From: Pontibacter mucosus
GTDB taxonomy: Bacteria > Bacteroidota > Bacteroidia > Cytophagales > Hymenobacteraceae
DNA: 64,000 bases
Direction of reading: 5' to 3'
Assembly: GCF_003054055.1 (NCBI RefSeq)
Contig: NZ_QBKI01000001.1
Span: 620,001 to 684,000 of the forward strand
This document shows positions 40,167-47,819 of this stretch, one piece after another. Each line of letters starts with the position of its first letter. The stretch's first letter is position 1. The notes below the pieces were generated by a model that saw only the letters and a list, made by a program, of their open reading frames with translations, did no database searches and was not told the DNA's origin. A program made the translations under genes and the position numbers.

Positions 40167-40634
40167 TTATGATTCGGGAAACCACCAGCCTTCATGTCTA
40201 TGCATGTATACTTTTCCCCTGTCGTCAACTATTCTTATTTCGCAGTAAAAAGGACTCTCTAATAAGTTACTATTCCCTGCATAAGCTCTTTGTTTCTGGA
40301 GGTCAAATTCTACAACCATTGTTGCTTCTTTAACAAATTCCATTGTTGAACCACTACTCTCAACCAAATTAGGGAACCGTTTATTCCAACTATCTATTGA
40401 ATTACGAACCGGTTCAGTTAGCAATTCTTCTGGCTTTGCTGAATTGTTCATAATATCTACTTCAAGCCTATTTAGATTTGTTGTTCTTGCTTGCTTCAAC
40501 AAATGCCCTAGGAAGTAGTCATCATTTATGTAGTTCATAAGACTAATAAATGAATGACCGAAATTGTGTGATACACCTTTTAAAGGCTTGTGACTTGGCA
40601 TTTCCTGCTTTGAGTTACTTTCAATTTGTGCCAA
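40167..40634 (-). CDS. Hypothetical AT-rich orphan protein
   Basis: 155 residues, no signal or membrane helix. N-terminal part Ser/Asn/Lys rich, middle FGHSFISLMNYINDDYFLGHLLKQARTTNLNRLEVDI, end FYCEIRIVDDRGKVYMHRHEGWWFPES. No family recognised. AT-richer than its neighbours with few iterated words, and next to a MITE-like element, which points to recent acquisition. Confidence 0.65.
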   Translation of the reverse strand: MAQIESNSKQEMPSHKPLKGVSHNFGHSFISLMNYINDDYFLGHLLKQARTTNLNRLEVDIMNNSAKPEELLTEPVRNSIDSWNKRFPNLVESSGSTMEFVKEATMVVEFDLQKQRAYAGNSNLLESPFYCEIRIVDDRGKVYMHRHEGWWFPES

Positions 40635-40741
40635 CTTCTAGATAAACGTATACCTATGCTTATCTGCACTATAAATGGAGTATATTTGTATATACTAAGT
40701 TCTCAACCAATAAACAAAATATAGTGAACTCTACCCTCTTC

Positions 40742-41002
40742 CTGCCGCAAGTTTAGCGGTAGCGTAACTTGTGGCTGTGCATGGCTGCAAGTTTGCAACT
40801 TGCTTTCTGCGGAGCAGAAAAATATACGCTTGCTGAAAGCATTTCTTCTTGAATGTAGCGAGTAATTAGCTGTAATCAATTACTTTTTGAAAGGCAGACT
40901 GTTACCGAACTTTGCCGCTTTAGCATGCCCCTCCGGGGCAGTTGAGTTGCAAACCCAACACTATTTTAGCCACAAGTTACGCTAGCGCTAAACTTGCGGC
41001 AG
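40742..41002. mobile_element. MITE-like element with 35 bp terminal inverted repeats
   Basis: Left end 40742-40776 (starting CTGCCGCAAGTTTAGCGGTA) and right end 40968-41002 are inverted copies with a single mismatch; total 261 bp. No gene is inside. Inner parts contain CTGCAAGTTTGCAACTTGC and GTTGAGTTGCAAACCCAAC, palindromes of the same kind as at 35040. It looks like a non-autonomous element or a large structured repeat; no target duplication is obvious. Confidence 0.65.
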
Positions 41003-41013
41003 ATTATACTTTT

Positions 41014-41499
41014 CTATTCTTTCTCCAGCCCCTTCAGCGCATCCTGTATCAGGTCGTTCTCATAGCCTTTGCTCATGAGGTAGTAGGTGAGTTTCTGGCG
41101 GCGGGCGAAGGGGTTTTTCTCCTTTTCGGTGGCGTTCTTCTTCTCCAGCAGGTGTAGCAGGTTCTGCTCGTATACTTCGGGGTCAATTTCCTTCAGGCCT
41201 TGCTTGATGCAGTAGTCGGAGATGCCTTTGCTCTTGAGGCCCTGCATAATCTTGCGGCGGCCCCACTTTTTCAGGCCATACTTGCCGCGCACATAGCTCT
41301 GGGCGTAACGTTCCTCATCAATGAGTTTTTCCTGGCTCAGGCGCACGATTAGCTCCTCCACGTCGTCGGGTTCGAGGCCGTAGGAGTAGAGTTTGTCGCG
41401 CACCTCCTGCTGGGTGCGGTCCTGGTAGGCGCAATAGGCGGCCGCTTTTATCAGCGCCTCCTTGGGGGTGTAGGTTTTCTGCTTCTTGTCGCGTTTCAA
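41014..41499 (-). CDS. recX: RecX family regulatory protein
   Basis: 161 residues. RecX three-helix repeats are visible: YTPKEALIKAAAYCAYQDRTQQEVRDKLYSYGLEPDDVEELIVRLSQEKLIDEERYAQSYVRGKYGLKKWGRRKIMQGLKSKGISDYCIKQGLKEID. The first block and the LIDEERYAQSYVRGKY stretch are the family signature. RecX binds RecA filaments and limits recombination. A TATCTTTG-type -7 (CAAAGATA on the plus strand, 41519-41526) lies 20 bp upstream. Confidence 0.92.
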   Translation of the reverse strand: MKRDKKQKTYTPKEALIKAAAYCAYQDRTQQEVRDKLYSYGLEPDDVEELIVRLSQEKLIDEERYAQSYVRGKYGLKKWGRRKIMQGLKSKGISDYCIKQGLKEIDPEVYEQNLLHLLEKKNATEKEKNPFARRQKLTYYLMSKGYENDLIQDALKGLEKE

Positions 41500-41518
41500 A
41501 AGTATAAATCAGCTTTTA

Positions 41519-41526
41519 CAAAGATA
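41519..41526 (-). promoter_or_regulatory. -7 promoter element for recX (TATCTTTG on minus)
   Basis: CAAAGATA on the plus strand reads TATCTTTG on the minus, 20 bases from the recX ATG at 41499. No clear -33 was found. Confidence 0.45.
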
Positions 41527-41720
41527 AACAAGTTTAAGAGTTAGAGGGTTTGGGAGTTGAGGAGTTAAATATTTGTAGGGACAAGTCGCGACCTGTCCGC
41601 GCAAGGACAGCAGCTATAGCACTTATACTTCTGCACCAGTAGTTACAGATTCCCCGCCTTAGCCTTTATCGAGGGCCCCCTACCCCCAGGAGGGGCAGGG
41701 GTGGTTGGACCCGGTACTGC
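41527..41720. repeat. Mosaic intergenic repeat between recX and the EamA gene
   Basis: Same module order as at 38157-38400: GTTTAAGAGTTAGAGGGTTT minisatellite, variant palindrome GGACAAGTCGCGACCTGTCC (41579-41598), the GCACCAGTAGTTACAG block and the GGAGGGGCAGGGGTGGTTGG module. Confidence 0.75.
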
Positions 41721-41774
41721 AAGCCTGCCTATCCTAAAATCCTGAAAATCCTGATCCAGACGAGCAATTAAGCT

Positions 41775-41782
41775 TACCTTTG
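41775..41782 (+). promoter_or_regulatory. -7 promoter element (TACCTTTG)
   Basis: TAnnTTTG match 17 bases before the EamA ATG at 41800. Confidence 0.5.
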
Positions 41783-41799
41783 CGGCAGGAAAGTACAAG

Positions 41800-42678
41800 A
41801 TGAAGTTATCAAAAGGAGTGGTATACATGCTGTTGTCGACGTTCTTTTTTGCGTTGATGCAGGTGTGCGTGAAGTGGGTGCCGCATATTCCGGCCGAGGA
41901 AATTATCGTGTTTCGTTCGCTTATCTCGCTGGCGATAAGCCTGTGGTTCTTGCGCAGGGCGGGCGTGAGTGTGTGGGGCAACAACCGCAAATGGCTGCTG
42001 GCGCGAGGGGCTTTCGGGGCGGTGGCCCTGATTCTTTACTTCAACGTGCTCCAAAATATACCCTTGGCTACGGCAGCCACAATCCAATACCTTTCGCCCA
42101 TTTTCACGGCTATCCTGGGCATCTTTATCGTGAAGGAGCGGGTACGGCCGTGGCAGTGGTTTTTCTTCCTGGTGTCGTTTGTGGGCATCCTGGTAATCGA
42201 GGGCGTGGAGACGAACGTGGATAGTTTATACTTGTGGCTGGGCGTGGCGAGCGCCGTGTTTACGGGCGTGGCCTATAGTATCGTGCGCAGGCTGAACGTG
42301 CAGGAGCACCCGCTGGTCATCATCTTTTACTTTCCGCTGGTTACGCTGCCGGTGGTGGGCGTTTATACGTTGTTTAACTGGGTGCAGCCCGAGGGCTGGG
42401 ATTGGCTTGTGCTGCTGCTGGTGGGCCTGTTCACACAGCTGGGGCAGTACTACATGACGCTCTCTTACCAAAACGAGGAAATCTCCAAAGTAGCCAACCT
42501 CACTTACATTGGCATTATTTACGCGCTGCTGTTCGGCTTCTTTTTCTTCGGGGAGATGCTAAATGTCTGGACCTACGTAGGCATGGCGCTCGTGCTGCTG
42601 GGCGTTATCCTGAACGTGCAGTACAAAAACAGGCTTAGCAAAAATGCAACCCTGGCCACCGAATCCGGCTCTAAGTAA
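41800..42678 (+). CDS. DMT/EamA family transporter
   Basis: 292 residues with ten hydrophobic helices in two EamA repeats. Landmarks: FALMQVCVKWVPHIPAEEIIVFRSLISL in helix 1-2, ALILYFNVLQNIPLATAATIQYLSPIFTAILGIFIVKERVRPWQW (end of repeat 1), and ISKVANLTYIGIIYALLFGFFFFGEMLNVWTYVGMALVLLGVIL (end of repeat 2). Members move small metabolites across the inner membrane; the substrate cannot be predicted. Confidence 0.9.
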   Translation: MKLSKGVVYMLLSTFFFALMQVCVKWVPHIPAEEIIVFRSLISLAISLWFLRRAGVSVWGNNRKWLLARGAFGAVALILYFNVLQNIPLATAATIQYLSPIFTAILGIFIVKERVRPWQWFFFLVSFVGILVIEGVETNVDSLYLWLGVASAVFTGVAYSIVRRLNVQEHPLVIIFYFPLVTLPVVGVYTLFNWVQPEGWDWLVLLLVGLFTQLGQYYMTLSYQNEEISKVANLTYIGIIYALLFGFFFFGEMLNVWTYVGMALVLLGVILNVQYKNRLSKNATLATESGSK

Positions 42679-42784
42679 GCAGGAGCCCCGCGCCATAAAG
42701 TATAAAATTACGGTTTCGTGCTGACGAATAAGGGTTTCCTGCGTATCTTTTTAGCTGATATGTTTGCTACTAACCCTTTAGCAC

Positions 42785-45376
42785 ATGCGCCACACCTACC
42801 TGCTTTTGCTGCTGCTCTTATTGCCTGCCCTAAGTATGGCGGGCATCCTGCGCGGCCGCGTCACGGATGAAAACAACAAGGGGCTGCCCTTCGCCAGCAT
42901 CTACATCAAAGAAACCGCCAGCGGCACCGCCACCAACGATCAGGGCCTGTATCAGCTGCAGCTCAGCCCCGGCACTTATACTTTAGAGTTTAAGTACGTC
43001 GGCTACCGTGCCCATACCCAAACCGTCACCATTAGCGAGGCAGCGCAGGAGCTGAACGTGCAGCTGCAGCCCGAGGTGCTCAACCTGAAAGAGGTGGTGG
43101 TGAAAGCCTCCGACGAGGACCCGGCCAACGCCATCATGCGCAACACCATCCGGCTGCGCAAATACCACCGCGACGAAGTAAACGCCTGGAGTGCTCGCGT
43201 GTACATGAAGGGCGTGGCCCGCATGGATAAAGTGCCTGCAAAAGTCTTGGGAATCAAGATTGTGGATGTGGATACGGGCATTGTATACTTGTCGGAGTCG
43301 GTGTCGGAGCTGGCGTTTAAAAAGCCTAACAAGGTGTCGGAGCGGATGATATCGAGCAAGGTGAGCGGGCAGAAGCGGGGTTTCAGCTTTAACCAGGCCT
43401 CCGAGATGAACATCAGCTTTTACGACCCGCTGCTGAAGGTGGAGGGGCTGAGCGAACGCGGCTTTGTGTCGCCGCTTGCCAACAACGCTTTCATGTTTTA
43501 TCGCTTCGAGTACCTGGGCACCTTTCAGGAGAACGGCCGCACCATCAACAAGATAAAAGTCATCCCCCGCCGCAAACACGACCCGGTTTTCTCGGGCAAC
43601 ATTTACATTGTAGACGGCAGCTGGCGCATCCACAGCACCGACCTGAGGCTCACCAAGGATGCCGGGATTGAGTTTGTGGACTGGATACGGGTGCGGCAAG
43701 TATACGCGCCGGTGGCCGGGGAAGTATGGATGCCGGTGTCACAGCGCTTTAGCTTTGAGGGTGCGGGGCTGGGCTTTAAGGGCAGTGGCTACGCGATGGG
43801 AGTATACTCCAACTACAAAGTGCAACCCGCCTATGCCACCCCGCCGCGGGTGGAGGAAGTGGAGCCGGAGCCGGCCCCGCAAGCAGAAGTAGCTGCAGCC
43901 AGGCCAGCCAAAAAACCAACGTATAAAGTAGTAGCGCCACAGGAGGCTACGCCGCCGGCACAGCCCGTGGTAAGCGATGAGCTGTTTAGCAAGGAGGTGC
44001 TGCTGGTGGAGAAAGACGCCAACAAGCGCGACTCTGCCTATTGGGCTTCCATCCGGCCGGTGCCGCTTACGCAGGAGGAGGTGGTGGATTACCACAAAAA
44101 AGATAGCCTGGAGGTAATCCGTAACTCTAAACCCTACCAGGACTCGCTCGATGCGGTGCGCAATAAGCCTTCCTTCGGCAGTTTTCTGATGGGCGGTTAT
44201 ACGTACTCGAAGAGCTATGAGCGCAGGTTTTACCGTTTCGACCCGCTGCTGAGCCTGACGGGTGGGCCGAGCATCCTGCAGTATAACACCGTGGAGGGCG
44301 TGGCTACCGATGTGCGCGTGAATTACCGCCAGACGTTCGAGGACCGGACCTACTACCAGGTAGAACCGACGGTGCGCTACGGATTTAGTAATGAAAAGCT
44401 GAACGCCAAGTTGCTGCTAAGTTATCAGTACGACCCCATCAAAAACAGCACTATCAGTGTGGAGGGCGGTCGCTACGTAGCCCAGATCAACAGCCAGAAC
44501 CCTATCTCGCCTTTCGTCAATACGCTTTATACGTTGTTTGCCGAGCGCAACTACCTCAAACTCTACGAGCGCGACTTTGGGCAGGTGAGCTACCGCAGCG
44601 AGCTCTGGAACGGCTGGAGGCTGAGCACATCCCTGAACTACGCGCACCGCATGCCCTTGGAGAACACCACCGACTTCAGCTTCAGGGACCGCGGCACTGA
44701 TGAGCCGAGCCGCTTCACCTCTAACGTGCCGGTAAACGTCGAACTGGAGGATGCCTCCTTCACGCCGCACCAGGCCCTGACTTTTATGGCTGCGCTAAGT
44801 ATACGGCCGGGCCAGCGCTATATCTCCCGCCCCGATAACAAAATCAACCTGCCCTCTAAGTACCCCACCTTTACCCTGAGCTACCGTGGCGGTTTTCAGG
44901 CCTTGGGAGGCGATGTGAAGTATAATACGGCGGGCTTAAGTATAGCCGACGATGTTAGCTTCGGCCTGCTGGGGCGCAGCAAGTACAGCGTACTCGGGGC
45001 TGTGTTCTGGGGCAAGGAAGATATGCGCCTGCTGGATTACAAGCACTTCAACGGCAACCGCACCTTTATCGCAGGCACTTACGAAGGCTTCCAGCTGCTC
45101 GACTACTACCGCTACAGCACCAACAACCGCTACCTGGAGGCGCACTACGAGCATCATTTCAATGGCTTTTTGTTCAATAAGATACCGCTGTTCCGCAAGC
45201 TGAAGTGGCAGGAGGTGGTGAGTCTGAATTACCTGAACACGCAGGAGTCGCGGCACTACCTGGAGCTGGGGCTGGGCATAGAGCATATTTTCAAGGTATT
45301 CCGGGTGGATTTCGTGACCTCTTTCCAGGAAGGCAACAAAGCCAGAACAGGGGTGCTGGTGGGCTTTGGGTTTTGA
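42785..45376 (+). CDS. DUF5686 outer-membrane protein with carboxypeptidase-regulatory-like domain
   Basis: 863 residues. Signal peptide 1-19 (RHTYLLLLLLLLPALSMA). A carboxypeptidase-like beta domain at ~22-107 (GRVTDENNKGLPFASIYIKETASGTATNDQGLYQLQLSPGTYTLEFKYVGY) precedes the DUF5686 beta-barrel region, which is rich in aromatic residues and ends in an outer-membrane-type Phe (VGFGF). A low-complexity Pro/Glu/Ala linker lies at ~355-390 (EPEPAPQAEVAAARPAKKP). Common in Bacteroidota and presumably an outer-membrane barrel; function unknown. Confidence 0.88.
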   Translation: MRHTYLLLLLLLLPALSMAGILRGRVTDENNKGLPFASIYIKETASGTATNDQGLYQLQLSPGTYTLEFKYVGYRAHTQTVTISEAAQELNVQLQPEVLNLKEVVVKASDEDPANAIMRNTIRLRKYHRDEVNAWSARVYMKGVARMDKVPAKVLGIKIVDVDTGIVYLSESVSELAFKKPNKVSERMISSKVSGQKRGFSFNQASEMNISFYDPLLKVEGLSERGFVSPLANNAFMFYRFEYLGTFQENGRTINKIKVIPRRKHDPVFSGNIYIVDGSWRIHSTDLRLTKDAGIEFVDWIRVRQVYAPVAGEVWMPVSQRFSFEGAGLGFKGSGYAMGVYSNYKVQPAYATPPRVEEVEPEPAPQAEVAAARPAKKPTYKVVAPQEATPPAQPVVSDELFSKEVLLVEKDANKRDSAYWASIRPVPLTQEEVVDYHKKDSLEVIRNSKPYQDSLDAVRNKPSFGSFLMGGYTYSKSYERRFYRFDPLLSLTGGPSILQYNTVEGVATDVRVNYRQTFEDRTYYQVEPTVRYGFSNEKLNAKLLLSYQYDPIKNSTISVEGGRYVAQINSQNPISPFVNTLYTLFAERNYLKLYERDFGQVSYRSELWNGWRLSTSLNYAHRMPLENTTDFSFRDRGTDEPSRFTSNVPVNVELEDASFTPHQALTFMAALSIRPGQRYISRPDNKINLPSKYPTFTLSYRGGFQALGGDVKYNTAGLSIADDVSFGLLGRSKYSVLGAVFWGKEDMRLLDYKHFNGNRTFIAGTYEGFQLLDYYRYSTNNRYLEAHYEHHFNGFLFNKIPLFRKLKWQEVVSLNYLNTQESRHYLELGLGIEHIFKVFRVDFVTSFQEGNKARTGVLVGFGF

Positions 45377-45461
45377 GGCAGTGAACCAGCGTAATTGCTG
45401 CTGGATAACCAAATAAGTGCCAGGGCCGTTAAAAAAGCCAGTGAACTAACGAACAAGAATC

Positions 45462-45776
45462 ATGAAGACATCGGATATATTGAAATCAAGTTTGGCCCTG
45501 GCTTTTGCGAGTGTCGTAGGCTTTGGCTGTGGAAATAGCGCCACCACCGAGCAAGAGGAGCGCGACATAGGCACCTCGGAGGCGGTTGTAGAGGGGAATG
45601 ACGCCGCTGCGAACTTAAACAACCCGCGTCCGGCCCCTATTGGCGACACAGCCGTAACCGGTGAGCAAGCCGACCAGTTCGGCGACTTGCCGCCCAACGT
45701 AGACACTGCCGCCCGCGAAATGCAACAGCTGGATAAGCAGCGACAGCAGCAGCAACGCGGCACCACCACGAATTAA
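45462..45776 (+). CDS. Small lipoprotein, unknown
   Basis: 104 residues with lipobox VGFGC (Cys23). The mature part is acidic, Asn/Asp/Gln-rich (AAREMQQLDKQRQQQQRGTTTN). Probably outer-membrane anchored and mostly disordered; no family recognised. Follows the DUF5686 gene by 85 bp; a strong terminator follows. Confidence 0.65.
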   Translation: MKTSDILKSSLALAFASVVGFGCGNSATTEQEERDIGTSEAVVEGNDAAANLNNPRPAPIGDTAVTGEQADQFGDLPPNVDTAAREMQQLDKQRQQQQRGTTTN

Positions 45777-45790
45777 GTATAAAAAGTATG

Positions 45791-45835
45791 AAAAGCTCCT
45801 CACTGGCGATAGTTGGTGAGGAGCTTTTGTTTTTG
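45791..45835 (+). terminator. Terminator after small lipoprotein gene
   Basis: Perfect 13 bp stem AAAAGCTCCTCAC / GTGAGGAGCTTTT, 12-base loop, then GTTTTTG. Confidence 0.85.
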
Positions 45836-45839
45836 GGCG

Positions 45840-46027
45840 AGTTACCCCTCCCCAACCCTCCTCTAAAAACAGGGGAGGGAGTTATTGCAGCACCGGGTCC
45901 AACCACCCCTGCCCCTCCTTATCTAAGGCGGGGAGCCTGTAACTGCTGTGGCTGGATTTTACGCACTGTAGTAAGTGATACTGGTTGTTACACCCCTGTA
46001 GTCCCCTCAAGGGGACAGTTTGTACAT
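45840..46027. repeat. Mosaic intergenic repeat, G-rich module in direct orientation
   Basis: Includes CCTCCTCTAAAAACAGGGGAGGG and the CCGGGTCCAACCACCCCTGC / CTTATCTAAGGCGGGGAGCC module, the same as at 34527. Confidence 0.72.
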
Positions 46028-46277
46028 GTTGCATAGCAAAGGCTTCGGCTATCGAAAGCTTCCCAGTTTTTCTGGGAGGCGCCTTGTGAGATCCGGTGCC
46101 CGTCAAGGGCAGCCGGAGCGCAGCGAAGGCAGGAGGGAACACAGCGCCGAGCAGGAAAACGAGGCCTCCCGGCCTGGGAGGGAGCCAAAGCAGGAGATGC
46201 AACAGTAGCTTATGTAAGTCTGGAGGATGAACGGAGACTAGCAAGAATAGCTTGGTTCAAGTTGCAGGAAACAGCGG
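46028..46277 (+). repeat. Dispersed ~230 bp intergenic repeat, copy 4
   Basis: Direct-orientation copy, close to copy 3 over the block GCGCCTTGTGAGATCCGGTG and on through GGGAACACAGCGCCGAGC and the CCTCCCGGCCTGGGAGG hairpin; its second half (GCAACAGTAGCTTATGTAAG, GAGGATGAACGG) is closer to copy 2. Confidence 0.78.
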
Positions 46278-46310
46278 CTAATAGCGGCACAAGCGGATGC
46301 TTGCGCAAGA

Positions 46311-46485
46311 TTAAGTATAAAAGTATAGCAGAAGTATAAAAGTATGGCTTACGCGGACTCGGAAGTCCGCAGCAGAGAAGTTCCGGACAAGGATGTCCGG
46401 AACAGCGGCAATACAGTAAGTATAAAAGTATAGCTAAAGAATAAAAGGGCAGAAGCGGACGCTTGCGCCAGTAATAGCTATGAAG
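46311..46485. repeat. AAGTATA cluster with variable-arm hairpins
   Basis: Six or more AAGTATR words among short palindromes GCGGACTCGGAAGTCCGC and TTCCGGACAAGGATGTCCGG. Matches the arrangement at 34985-35212 almost module for module. Confidence 0.8.
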
Positions 46486-46535
46486 TATAGCAGAAACAGG
46501 TAGTAACCTGCGCCCCTACAACCTTGTGGCTCTCC

Positions 46536-47483
46536 TCACTTCACTACCGCCGTAGTGCCAACCGGGGGTATCACCAGCCCATCGCCCCGCTTCTTGCGGC
46601 CCTTCAGGTTAATATTATAAATGATGACGGATATGAAAATCAGGATGTAGGCCGCTACTTTGGTGCCCGTAGTGTGCTCGCCAAAGTATAGAAAGGCCAT
46701 CAAAAAGTTGATGATCGGGTTGATGTACATCAGGATGCCGATGGTGCCTGAAGTAAGCTCTTTAAGAGCGAACAGGTTCAGGAATAGCGGAAGCACCGTA
46801 AACACCGCGCTAAGCAAACCTACATGCATAAAAAAGTGCGCGTCTAGCCGGGCATTGCCGCCGGTAAAGAAAGTATAAAACGGCCCGATGAACGCGAAAG
46901 CCAGCAGCAACTGCAGTTTCAGGAGCACAATCTTATCATAGGCCTTCATGAGGCGCTGCGTGATGAGGTAAAAGGCGTAGCTCAGGGCAATCAGCAAGCT
47001 AAAGAGCAGGCTCGACAGCTCTCCGCTGCCAATCAGGGCGCAGCTCAGGGCACTCAGCCCGATGGCCAGCCATTGATTTATCCGAAGTTTCTCCTTCAGC
47101 AATAAAAACCCGAGCACCGCCGTAAGTATAGGGCAGAGCAGGTAAGAAAAAGAGCCAGTCTGGATATCGATGTGGTTGACCACGTAGATAAACGAGAGCC
47201 AGTTGGTGGTGAGCAGTACGCCACCTAGGAAAGTATAAAGTATAAACAGGCGCTTCTCGCGGGCCCTGGAGTTCTTCACCTGTGATAGCGTTGCCAGCAG
47301 CTGCTTGCGGCGGAAAAGTAGTGAGATCAGCAGCAGCAACCCTACCGACATCGCCACGCGAAAGTATAAAATCTGGCCACTGGGGTACTCTGCAAGCGCC
47401 TTGAGCGGAAAGGGGATAAAGCCCCAGATAATAAATGCTGCCAGGCCTGCCGCATAATAGGGTTTTGTATTCGTTGTTTCCAT
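46536..47483 (-). CDS. EamA/RarD-like transporter
   Basis: 315 residues with ten helices. RarD-type features: AAFIIWGFIPFPLKAL at the start, GQILYFRVAMSVGLLLLISLL, TNWLSFIYVVNHIDIQTGSFSYLLCPILTAVLGFLLLKEKLRINQWLAIGLSALSCAL and LTSGTIGILMYINPIINFLMAFLYFGEH. Inner-membrane metabolite transporter, substrate unknown. A CAAAGGTA (TACCTTTG on the minus strand) at 47511-47518 is the likely -7. Confidence 0.87.
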   Translation of the reverse strand: METTNTKPYYAAGLAAFIIWGFIPFPLKALAEYPSGQILYFRVAMSVGLLLLISLLFRRKQLLATLSQVKNSRAREKRLFILYTFLGGVLLTTNWLSFIYVVNHIDIQTGSFSYLLCPILTAVLGFLLLKEKLRINQWLAIGLSALSCALIGSGELSSLLFSLLIALSYAFYLITQRLMKAYDKIVLLKLQLLLAFAFIGPFYTFFTGGNARLDAHFFMHVGLLSAVFTVLPLFLNLFALKELTSGTIGILMYINPIINFLMAFLYFGEHTTGTKVAAYILIFISVIIYNINLKGRKKRGDGLVIPPVGTTAVVK

Positions 47484-47510
47484 GAAAAGCCGGAAAAAGG
47501 GTCAAGCGAG

Positions 47511-47518
47511 CAAAGGTA
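47511..47518 (-). promoter_or_regulatory. -7 promoter element for the RarD-like gene
   Basis: Reads TACCTTTG on the minus strand, 27 bases before the ATG at 47483. Confidence 0.45.
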
Positions 47519-47596
47519 TAGAATTGTTGGCTGTTAATTGCTTATTGGTGGGTGGGTAAATTATCTGAATCAGGATTTGCAGGATGGAAGGATGAA

Positions 47597-47815
47597 CAGG
47601 ATTGTGGTACCGGGTCCAACTACCCCTAACCCCTCCTTGGCCAAGGAGGGGCTAGGGGTGGTTACTGATGCAGAAGTATAAGTGCTATAGCTGCTGTCCT
47701 CAGTAGACGGGTCGCGACCTGCCCCTACAAATTTTTAACTCCCAAACTCTCTAACTCCTAAACTCCCAAACTTCCCCAACTTTCTAACTTTTTAACTTCC
47801 CAACTTTCTAACTTT
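47597..47815. repeat. Mosaic intergenic repeat with GTTAGA minisatellite (inverted)
   Basis: Inverted order of the modules at 38157-38400: GGGTCCAACTACCCCTAACC / CTCCTTGGCCAAGGAGGGG, variant palindrome around 47706 (GGGTCGCGACC core) and then about 90 bases of AACTCTCTAACTCCTAAACT-type units that run to the MurF-Alr start. Confidence 0.75.
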
Positions 47816-47816
47816 G
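47809..47816 (+). promoter_or_regulatory. -7-like element (TAACTTTG) three bases before the MurF-Alr start codon
   Basis: TAnnTTTG match within the CT-rich minisatellite; if used, the transcript would start at or just inside the first codon, so either it is leaderless or the match is fortuitous. Confidence 0.25.
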
Positions 47817-47819
47817 CAC

